From positions 1 through 64,000 of the forward strand of contig JANQHE010000024.1 of NCBI GenBank assembly GCA_028282785.1: a stretch of DNA of 64,000 nucleotides, written 5' to 3'. Source of the DNA: Bacteroidales bacterium (lineage in GTDB: Bacteria > Bacteroidota > Bacteroidia > Bacteroidales > UBA12077). This document shows, one piece after another, positions 26,032 to 33,191 of this stretch (position 1 is its first letter; each line of letters opens with the position of its first letter). The translations under genes were made by a program, and so were the position numbers. Below the pieces are notes generated by a model that was not told the DNA's origin, made no database searches, and worked only from the letters and a program-made list of their open reading frames with translations.

Positions 26032-26089
26032 TCAAAAAGAAGGGGGAGATTTATAATGGCTTACGGGTCAATCACCCCCGACTTTTTGA
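26032..26089 (-). promoter_or_regulatory. Long hairpin between the flavodoxin and DUF2023 genes
   Basis: On the minus strand TCAAAAAGTCGGGGG (26089-26075) pairs with CCCCCTTCTTTTTGA (26046-26032): 8 bp, a 2x2 internal loop and 5 G-C pairs, with a loop of about 28 nt. It ends 16 nt before the ATG at 26015. It could attenuate or process the mRNA, or control DUF2023 translation. Confidence 0.6.
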
Positions 26090-26148
26090 GAACTACTCAT
26101 GCTTCAAAATTGCCAGAAATCAAAGTGTTGAGTACTATATTAAACTAT

Positions 26149-26655
26149 CTAATTAAACTGTCCCTTCAATTGCTGAACCCAGTTTTTTATCCTTTCATTT
26201 GTTAAATTTCCTTGATTTTCTTCGTCAAGCGGTAAACCAATCAATTCACCATTTATTTCCGCTTTTGATACATCATAGCTATAACTTTCTTTAGCAACCT
26301 GGCCTATTACTTCGCATCCTTTACCTTCTAATGTTTCATATATAATTCCAATTGCATCAACAAAAGAATCCGGATAAGTATCCTGGTCCCCTAAACCGAA
26401 AATGGCAACTTTTTTTCCTTCAAGATTGGCATTTTCTATTTCCGAAAGAAAAACGTCAAAATCATCTTGCATATCGCCAACACCCCATGTAGAAGCTCCA
26501 AAAATTATATTTGAATAAGTCTCAAGATCGTTCGCACTTGCATCGCTTACTTCTTTAACATCGGCCATATCTGTTCCTAATTCTTGTTGTATTTGATTAG
26601 CTGCTGTTTCTGTGTTTCCGGTTGATGAACCGTAAAATATTCCTACTTTTTCCAT
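26149..26655 (-). CDS. fldA: Flavodoxin, canonical long-chain type
   Basis: A 168-residue flavodoxin with the FMN phosphate loop SSTGNT (10-15), Trp57 in STWGVGDMQ, Tyr94 in GLGDQDTYPDSF and C-terminal RIKNWVQQLK. All flavin-binding positions are standard, unlike the flavodoxin at 10.4 kb. It acts as an electron carrier in place of ferredoxin when iron is scarce. It begins 6 bp after the DUF6686-like gene and precedes DUF2023, so the three probably form an operon beside the haem locus. Confidence 0.93.
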   Translation of the reverse strand: MEKVGIFYGSSTGNTETAANQIQQELGTDMADVKEVSDASANDLETYSNIIFGASTWGVGDMQDDFDVFLSEIENANLEGKKVAIFGLGDQDTYPDSFVDAIGIIYETLEGKGCEVIGQVAKESYSYDVSKAEINGELIGLPLDEENQGNLTNERIKNWVQQLKGQFN

Positions 26656-26661
26656 TTTAAT

Positions 26662-27006
26662 TTAGTTATTACAAAATGAGTATTTAAAATTCTTAATTAG
26701 TTTTAATGGTTTGTTATAGATATTTGCATTAGATAAAAGGCTTTTTAGCTCATTCAATTCTTCTTTGTTTAATAAGAAATTAATGTTTTTGTGCCCTACC
26801 GGGATAATAATCTTTCGGCGGTAGTTGACCTGAAAATTTGTAATCTCCCAATAGTCACCATCTAAATCGTCAATATAACTTGCGAAGTGTTCAAATCCCT
26901 TATCGTTAAAATTGAAATTTATATTGTTAAACTCAATGTGGATCTTATCGCATGAGGCACATCGAAAAATACGTCCGTTTTTTGTTTGATATATATTGTT
27001 ACTCAT
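26662..27006 (-). CDS. Small DUF6686-like cytoplasmic protein
   Basis: A 114-residue protein with an N-terminal CxxC pair in FRCASCDKIHIEFNNINF, followed by a domain with YWEITNFQVNYRRKIIIPVG. The arrangement resembles small Bacteroidota proteins catalogued as DUF6686, but I am only moderately sure. The Cys pair could bind a metal. It leads the flavodoxin/DUF2023 group and has a 22-bp perfect dyad upstream. Confidence 0.6.
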   Translation of the reverse strand: MSNNIYQTKNGRIFRCASCDKIHIEFNNINFNFNDKGFEHFASYIDDLDGDYWEITNFQVNYRRKIIIPVGHKNINFLLNKEELNELKSLLSNANIYNKPLKLIKNFKYSFCNN

Positions 27007-27087
27007 AATTGATCATTATTTATAATGAGATGGTATTTGTAGTATATTCAATTAGTACGGCCACATTGAGCAAAAAGGTGACGCGGT

Positions 27088-27109
27088 GATGCATAACCAT
27101 TTATGCATC
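27088..27109. promoter_or_regulatory. 22-bp perfect dyad upstream of the flavodoxin operon
   Basis: GATGCATAA-CCAT-TTATGCATC, arms perfectly complementary. It lies in the 122-bp gap upstream of the DUF6686-like gene. Next to it, GGTGACGC and GGTGATGC (27078-27093) form a tandem direct repeat. No T-run follows on either strand, so an operator is more likely than a terminator. Confidence 0.6.
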
Positions 27110-27128
27110 GAATAAAGTTTTTAAATAA

Positions 27129-27491
27129 TTATTTACAAGGAGGAGCTCTGCCCAATGACAGGAATAGATTGTTGCCTTTATATAAAACAACGGAGCAAGA
27201 AAATATTTCTAAAACTAAAAATCCCAGGTATAAAAAAGCAGATAAGATTGCGATATAAAACAAAAGCTCTAAACTTTGTAAAAAGAATAATTCTGCTTTA
27301 ACATGATGATGTGTTTTACCGGAATTCTCATTCTCGGACTTATCGTAAGGATGGGCGTGTACCATAATGCTGCCATCTTCAAGTTTATGAATATGCGTAT
27401 ACATAACTTTGTTGGCTATCATTAATCCAACAAAGCATATCATGATAATAACACCAATCTTTTTTAATATGTCCCTTAATGAGATTTTCAT
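27129..27491 (-). CDS. His-rich two-helix membrane protein
   Basis: About 120 residues from the ATG at 27491; a TTG at 27506 would add five residues. There is one membrane helix near residues 12-30 and another near 70-92, with a His-rich segment between: THIHKLEDGSIMVHAHPY and KTHHHVK. This looks like an external metal- or haem-binding loop. No family is recognised. It is upstream of the flavodoxin operon on the same strand. Confidence 0.6.
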   Translation of the reverse strand: MKISLRDILKKIGVIIMICFVGLMIANKVMYTHIHKLEDGSIMVHAHPYDKSENENSGKTHHHVKAELFFLQSLELLFYIAILSAFLYLGFLVLEIFSCSVVLYKGNNLFLSLGRAPPCK

Positions 27492-27524
27492 GATACAAAT
27501 GTTCAAATTCTATTTCGGACAGGC

Positions 27525-27544
27525 AATACCTAATTGTTGGTATT
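27525..27544. promoter_or_regulatory. Inverted repeat in the divergent intergenic region
   Basis: AATACC-N8-GGTATT lies between the His-rich membrane gene (minus) and the propeller regulator (plus). It could be an operator for either. Only 6-bp arms, so chance is possible. No perfect TAnnTTTG box was found in the rest of this 235-bp gap. Confidence 0.3.
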
Positions 27545-27726
27545 TTAATTTAGAATGAATAAAAACAAGGAGGTGAAAAGAGATTTTACACTATTCATTG
27601 AAACATAATAAGTAACGGGTAGCCGGATTTTATTTAACCTTTTTCATGCTTTCAGTGTATAAAATATGAAAAATGATTTCAAAAATTTAAATTGATTATA
27701 TTAGTGGCACTTTAAGAACGAACATT

Positions 27727-30585
27727 ATGCGTATTATTATAACCTTTTTTATTTTTTTAATTGGGATTACTTACTCTTTTGCCGTAAATGAAGGAATGCC
27801 AATTATTAGAAATTTTAAAGCAGAGACTTATGAAGGAGGTAGCAGGATTTATTCTCTCGTTACAACAAAGGATGGATTGTTATACGCTGGTGATAAAACA
27901 GGAATAATTGAGTTTGATGGAGAAAATTGGAATAAAATATATAGTGGATTTGCAATTACATCCTTAGCCGCTGATTCAAATGACATAGTTTATGTTGCAG
28001 GAAGCAAAGGAATAGGAAAATTAGTGCCGGATTCTACTAATACGATTACCTATAAATCACTAAATCAAATTATTACTACCGAGAAAGATTTAAAAAAGTT
28101 TAGGTTTGCTAAAGTTTTTAATATTAAAGATCGAATTGTTTATGTTCTTGGTAAAGAAATAATAATTAACACACTGGAAAATATACGCATTTTAGAAACC
28201 TCACATGATTTTATTTATTATCAGAAGTTGGATGATGAACTATATTTTTATTCTGAGGAAGATGGGGTATATCAACTGGTTGAAAATAAACTTAAATTGA
28301 TCAATAATAATGAGCAAATCAAGAACAAAAGAGTTGTGGGATTTTTAAATTATAAAAATCAACTTCATGTTTTAATGGAGAATATTGGAATATATAATTT
28401 GGAATTAAATAAATTAAGCTTAAGCGAACAGATTATATCAAAATTAAATCAGATTAAATTACAGGGTATAGATCAAATTGATGATAGCACATACGCATTA
28501 AAGACTTACTATAATGGTGTTTTGCTTTTTAATAATAAGGGTGAGATTTTTAAGAAATACAGTTATGAGGAAGGGCTTGTAAATAATACCGTATTTTCTG
28601 TGTTTAAGGATTATTGGAATAACTTGTGGATTGGTACGGCTTCGGGAATCTCTTCCATAAGATTAAACTTTCCTTTTACAAAATTCAACAACCATCAGGG
28701 TATTGGGACAGGATATGCTTCAGTATTATATAAAAGCACATTATATTTTGCAACAAGCCAGGGATTGTATTATTCCAAAGAAAATTCTAAAGGCAACCTT
28801 GAATTTATTAAATTATTTGACGGACACGTTTGGGGATTACACCTGATAAAGAACGTTTTGTATTTTGGAAGTCCCGGTGGAATATATTCATGGGATAATA
28901 AACGGATTAAACAGGTAACATTCTATCCCGGAGGATGGAACTTGACTAAAATTGATGACAATAACAATTACTATTTGTCCGGATCTCCGGTCGGATTACT
29001 TTTGTTAAAGCATGATAGGCAACTTGAATATGTTAGATTAATAAAAGGTTTGAACGGGAATATTAGAAATATAATAAAAGATGAACAAAATAATTTTTGG
29101 GCAGAATTTGAAAATGGTCTGTATAGGTTTGTTATCAATGATGATTTAACAGATATTAAGAACCTAAGGATTTTTGACCGAATTGAATTTAATAATAAAC
29201 TAAAACAAGTAATAAAGTATAAGGATGAAGTTTATTTTGTTGCGGATAGCGGTATTTACGTATATAATAATAATCAAGGTTTTTATAAAGATACTGTAAA
29301 ATTTAAATCCATATACAAGGAGGAAAGAATACCGTCGAATATAATTATTGATAGATTTAATCGATGGTGGTTGTTTCGAAATGGAGAAATGTATTGCTAT
29401 AACATTTCTGATAAAGGTGCCGGAAGGTTCCATTTTAGTTTAACCGAATTTGCAAACGATAAATATCCAATTGATTATGAGAATGTTTTTAGTTTAGATA
29501 CTAATTTTGTAATCATAGGCCAGGAAGAAGGATTTCTGGGATATAACCTAGAGATGAAATATAACGGAACTTATTCAGCAAATAGGGTTAGAAGGATTAT
29601 TATTATGTCGCCTAAAGGTAAAGTAAAAACGTTAACCGGTAATGAGAAAACAGTTAATTGGGTACAGTATGGAGATATTGATAAAGGAATAAAGTATGGC
29701 ACCTCAATCAAGTTTTATTATTCTGCTGGATGTAGTAAACATAATTCAGTAAAGTATGCAACTTTTTTGCATGATTTTGATGAAAAGTGGCCTCAATGGA
29801 ATAATGAAACTGTGAAAGAATATACGAATCTAAACAAAGGAGAATATAAATTTATTGTAAGGTCAATTAATAAATCAGGTGAAGAAAGTACTCCTGCAAT
29901 TTATAGTTTTACTGTGCTTCCTCCATGGTATCTAACAATATATTCTAAAGTTGCATATGTTTTATTATTTGTAATAATAGTTATTTTAATTAGACAAAGA
30001 ATACGCTATCATACAAAGAATTTAAAACAGAGATTGCAAAAAGAGCAAGAGGAAATACTTTATAGAAAAGAGCAAACTCAAATACAAGAGAATCTAAAAA
30101 AGCGGCAGGAAATTGTAAAGCTTAGAAATGAAAAACTAAGAATTGATAATTTGTACAAATCTAAGGAATTAGCTAACTCAACGATGGGAGTTATTAAAAA
30201 GAATCAGTTTTTAACGGAGTTAAAGGAAGAGTTGGAGAAAATTAAGACTTACACGGAGAAAAATAAATTGGTAACAGGAGATGTAAAAGATGTGATCAGG
30301 AAAATTGATCGAGACATTGATAATGAAGAAAACTGGAAAGTTTTCGAAGATTATTTTGACCGGGTACATGAGAAATTTCTAAAACGGTTGAAAGCAAAAT
30401 ATCCTATTCTAACTTCCAAAGATTTACGTTTATGTGCTTATCTCAGAATGAATTTATCGACCAAAGAAATTGCTCCGTTAATGAATATTACTGTTCGGGG
30501 AGTTGAGATTAGCAGATATCGCCTTAGAAAGAAGTTGGAAATTGATAGAAATGATAATTTGAACGAATTTCTGCTTCAGTTTTAA
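27727..30585 (+). CDS. Propeller/Y_Y_Y sensor with LuxR-type DNA-binding domain
   Basis: A 952-residue membrane-bound regulator. Signal peptide, two-component-regulator-type beta-propeller repeats (about 30-650, e.g. VFKDYWNNLWIGTASGISS), a Y_Y_Y domain (about 650-735), one membrane helix (about 740-760), a coiled coil (about 765-850) and a C-terminal helix-turn-helix (LSTKEIAPLMNITVRGVEIS). No kinase domain is present, so the protein passes a periplasmic signal directly to DNA from the membrane, as in related Bacteroidota regulators. Its targets are probably the adjacent M1 peptidase and TonB receptor/M16 operon. Confidence 0.85.
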   Translation: MRIIITFFIFLIGITYSFAVNEGMPIIRNFKAETYEGGSRIYSLVTTKDGLLYAGDKTGIIEFDGENWNKIYSGFAITSLAADSNDIVYVAGSKGIGKLVPDSTNTITYKSLNQIITTEKDLKKFRFAKVFNIKDRIVYVLGKEIIINTLENIRILETSHDFIYYQKLDDELYFYSEEDGVYQLVENKLKLINNNEQIKNKRVVGFLNYKNQLHVLMENIGIYNLELNKLSLSEQIISKLNQIKLQGIDQIDDSTYALKTYYNGVLLFNNKGEIFKKYSYEEGLVNNTVFSVFKDYWNNLWIGTASGISSIRLNFPFTKFNNHQGIGTGYASVLYKSTLYFATSQGLYYSKENSKGNLEFIKLFDGHVWGLHLIKNVLYFGSPGGIYSWDNKRIKQVTFYPGGWNLTKIDDNNNYYLSGSPVGLLLLKHDRQLEYVRLIKGLNGNIRNIIKDEQNNFWAEFENGLYRFVINDDLTDIKNLRIFDRIEFNNKLKQVIKYKDEVYFVADSGIYVYNNNQGFYKDTVKFKSIYKEERIPSNIIIDRFNRWWLFRNGEMYCYNISDKGAGRFHFSLTEFANDKYPIDYENVFSLDTNFVIIGQEEGFLGYNLEMKYNGTYSANRVRRIIIMSPKGKVKTLTGNEKTVNWVQYGDIDKGIKYGTSIKFYYSAGCSKHNSVKYATFLHDFDEKWPQWNNETVKEYTNLNKGEYKFIVRSINKSGEESTPAIYSFTVLPPWYLTIYSKVAYVLLFVIIVILIRQRIRYHTKNLKQRLQKEQEEILYRKEQTQIQENLKKRQEIVKLRNEKLRIDNLYKSKELANSTMGVIKKNQFLTELKEELEKIKTYTEKNKLVTGDVKDVIRKIDRDIDNEENWKVFEDYFDRVHEKFLKRLKAKYPILTSKDLRLCAYLRMNLSTKEIAPLMNITVRGVEISRYRLRKKLEIDRNDNLNEFLLQF

Positions 30586-30589
30586 AAAA

Positions 30590-30607
30590 GGGCTATCTGA
30601 ATAGCCC
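30590..30607. terminator. Bidirectional terminator between convergent genes
   Basis: GGGCTAT-CTGA-ATAGCCC, flanked by an A-run on the left (poly-U for the minus-strand gene) and an A-rich right side. It separates the propeller regulator (plus) from the M1 peptidase (minus); the U-tract favours termination of the latter. Confidence 0.75.
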
Positions 30608-30630
30608 CTAAAAATAAACCTAACAAAACA

Positions 30631-32763
30631 TTATTTATACATTATATCATTTTTGGGAAAACTGTATTTACTCCAATTAATTGGCACTTTATCATTAATA
30701 ATATATTTTAATGAAGAATTTAAAACAGGAAAATTTCCTTTTAAAGTGTTTTTAAGCGATTTACCTTCAAATCCAACATAACTGAAATTACTATAGTGCA
30801 TTAGTTTCATATTCAATTGACCAATTAAGGAAGGATTATTACTATTTACATATCCAATGGTTTCATTCTCGTTTTCAGGGTTGGGAATCGTAAAAACAAC
30901 GAGTTCATGATTATTCAAACTATCAATTTTAGATAAAGTTTCTTTGCTTTCAACCAAATTATATTTTTCACGAAAACTTATATACTTTGTAAAAGCATTT
31001 TCAGCTCCTAATATCCACACTGAACAATTACCCGGGAGTTTATCGATCTTATTATCATTTACCATTTGAATATCTATTCCTCGTTCAGAGTACATTCTCG
31101 ACCAGGATATTGCCAGGTTTTTATAATGGAAATAGTCTTTGCTCGATTTGGGTAAAATAATTGTCCATTTATTTGATCCCAAAATTTGAGAAAACGTCGG
31201 AGGTACCTCATCCCGATTCAGTTTTCTCATTACATCAAATAAAGGATCAATATCTATTCTTACTGGTTCATCCGTAAAATTAAGAGAATATGAATGACCA
31301 GGTTCTGATAAATATAACACTTTGCGCTCAACCGTTAAATTGTTTTTAAAATATACATACACAGGAATGTCTAATTCATATGGCTTATCCTGATATGATT
31401 GAGTTATCTCGAAATTTAAAGTGTAGATTTCTTTTTTCTTTTTGACTTTTACCTTGTTTAAATTAATGTTAGGAGCACCTTCGGAATTGATCCATTGATT
31501 AAAAAAATTATCAAGATTTTCTCCGGTGACATGTTCAAAGCAATTTTTAATATCATTAAAAGATGCAGTTTCAAATTTATGATTTTGATAAAAATCAGCG
31601 TATGCTTTTAGAAAAATATCTGTTCCATATTTTACCCTAAGCATATGATTAGCCATTAATACTTTACCATAGCCAATTGCTTCGGTGGCTGCATCATGCT
31701 TTGATTTAAATTGACTTGGAGGAAAATCATTTTCAGAAGTCACATAATCAGTGTATTTTTTTAATTGGGCTCTTCTGAAAACATATCCCTCACCATCTTT
31801 TTCTTTTAGTAAATGGTCCGCCATATAGGTTGTAATTCCTTCGCACCAGTTTCCTTTGCTATAGTCAACATAAACGCTATTTCCCCAATAATTATGTAAT
31901 AGTTCATGCGGATAGGATGTATTTATTATCCAGGGGAAACGCATTACCCTTTTACCAAGCAATGTAAAAGAAGGCATACCATATCCGGTTTCCCAAAAGT
32001 TCTCAATTACATCAAATTTTTGGTACGGAAATTCTCCGATCAAATTGTAATAAAGATTCAAATAATCGCTGGTAGCATCCAGGTATCTTTGAGCCAGTAC
32101 TTTATCTTCGTTGATTAAATAAACGTTTATGTCAATACCATTTATTGCTTCGGTGTACTTGGTCCATTTATTACCAATTAAACATACCTGATTAGTAGGC
32201 TGATCCATACGGAAAAAGTAACATATGGTACTATCCTTAACTTCTTTTGAAATAATATTTCCTTGTGAAGTTAATAACCAGTCTTTATCTATATCAACAT
32301 TTATCGAAAAAGTTTTTAAATCAGCTAATTCAAAATCAGGCACCCAATAAGTTTGACCAGCTAAATAAATTCCTTTTTCGAAAATAATTCCATTTGTACT
32401 TTCATACATAGTTGCGTGTGTCATGTTTTGTATGCCATCCTTGTTATCAGAAATAATTCCTTTATATTTTATTACTATATAATTAGTATCCAGCTTAGTC
32501 GGTAATTTATATTTAATATAGTTATATTCGGAACCAATAACTGTTAATTCACAACTGGACTCATAAATAGATAAATTAGAGTTAAGATAGAAAACATTCA
32601 TTTCCGAATTGGATAATTTTATTGAATCTGTCACATTAATAAACGATTCCGGAATATTTAGCTGTACATTTAGATTATGTTGGTTATACTCGTTGTCATT
32701 AAGAGCAGTAGAGAATTTTACTGATGTTATCAAAGCGAATATTAAATAAATTAACTGTTTCAT
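30631..32763 (-). CDS. Secreted M1-family zinc aminopeptidase
   Basis: A 710-residue protein with signal peptide (cleavage near ITSVKFSTA). The zinc site HELLH is followed by NYWGNSVYVDYSKGNWC and the third-ligand Glu after 17 residues, one fewer than the usual 18. The C-terminal part (about 480-710) is an extra domain with a Rossmann-like look. M1 enzymes trim N-terminal residues from peptides. It is transcribed divergently from the TonB receptor/M16 operon with a good promoter of its own, which fits peptide breakdown linked to that system. Confidence 0.85.
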   Translation of the reverse strand: MKQLIYLIFALITSVKFSTALNDNEYNQHNLNVQLNIPESFINVTDSIKLSNSEMNVFYLNSNLSIYESSCELTVIGSEYNYIKYKLPTKLDTNYIVIKYKGIISDNKDGIQNMTHATMYESTNGIIFEKGIYLAGQTYWVPDFELADLKTFSINVDIDKDWLLTSQGNIISKEVKDSTICYFFRMDQPTNQVCLIGNKWTKYTEAINGIDINVYLINEDKVLAQRYLDATSDYLNLYYNLIGEFPYQKFDVIENFWETGYGMPSFTLLGKRVMRFPWIINTSYPHELLHNYWGNSVYVDYSKGNWCEGITTYMADHLLKEKDGEGYVFRRAQLKKYTDYVTSENDFPPSQFKSKHDAATEAIGYGKVLMANHMLRVKYGTDIFLKAYADFYQNHKFETASFNDIKNCFEHVTGENLDNFFNQWINSEGAPNINLNKVKVKKKKEIYTLNFEITQSYQDKPYELDIPVYVYFKNNLTVERKVLYLSEPGHSYSLNFTDEPVRIDIDPLFDVMRKLNRDEVPPTFSQILGSNKWTIILPKSSKDYFHYKNLAISWSRMYSERGIDIQMVNDNKIDKLPGNCSVWILGAENAFTKYISFREKYNLVESKETLSKIDSLNNHELVVFTIPNPENENETIGYVNSNNPSLIGQLNMKLMHYSNFSYVGFEGKSLKNTLKGNFPVLNSSLKYIINDKVPINWSKYSFPKNDIMYK

Positions 32764-32792
32764 AACTTTAAATTAAAAATTTACAAACATTC

Positions 32793-32823
32793 CAAAACTA
32801 ATACAGTAAAATAATTACATCAA
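32793..32823 (-). promoter_or_regulatory. Promoter of the M1 peptidase gene
   Basis: On the minus strand TTG (32823-32821), 20 nt, then TAGTTTTG (32800-32793), an exact TAnnTTTG match. The ATG at 32763 is 29 nt further on. The spacing is the same as at 33144-33174 and 52728-52758. Confidence 0.7.
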
Positions 32824-33143
32824 GTTGGTGTTTGCTGAAATGAAGTATTATAACACTAAATAAAATAATATAATTAGCTATTAAACAGATAATTATAATT
32901 AAAAGTTTGTGAAAGAAGAAAAATGTAAAAGATGTACTATTAATGTATTGGAGATTTGCAATTCAATAAAAACTTAAAAATTCTATCTGATTGAATATAA
33001 AAAATTTGAAAAAAAATAAACTCAACAAGATTACAACATTTCAAAAAAATACTTTCTCATAAGAGATGATATAAAATAAAGATAATCAGAATAAAGTTAA
33101 GAAATAAGGATCAAATATTACATCATCCGTGTTTCTTCACTTA

Positions 33144-33174
33144 TTGCAAGAAATTAATCTGCATTATAGATTTG
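33144..33174 (+). promoter_or_regulatory. Promoter of the TonB receptor/M16 operon
   Basis: TTG (33144-33146), 20 nt, then TAGATTTG (33167-33174), an exact TAnnTTTG match, 17 nt before the ATG at 33192. Its place rules out the GTG at 33129 as the receptor start. Confidence 0.7.
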
Positions 33175-33191
33175 ACAGAAAATTAACGAAA

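Larger units (their letters stand above)
32764..33191. other. 428-bp divergent intergenic region
   Basis: Very AT-rich DNA between the M1 peptidase and the TonB receptor. It holds two divergent Bacteroidota-type promoters at its ends (32793-32823 minus; 33144-33174 plus). The middle 300 bp shows A-tracts but no ORF or clear dyad. Confidence 0.7.

Noticed and set aside
26051-26200. Plus-strand open frame starting in the flavodoxin/DUF2023 gap
   Set aside because: Most of it is antisense to the flavodoxin gene, and the start lies inside the hairpin loop.
33129-33191. 21-codon N-terminal extension of the TonB receptor from a GTG
   Set aside because: It begins upstream of a perfect promoter and places a charged stretch before an otherwise good signal peptide; the ATG at 33192 is better.
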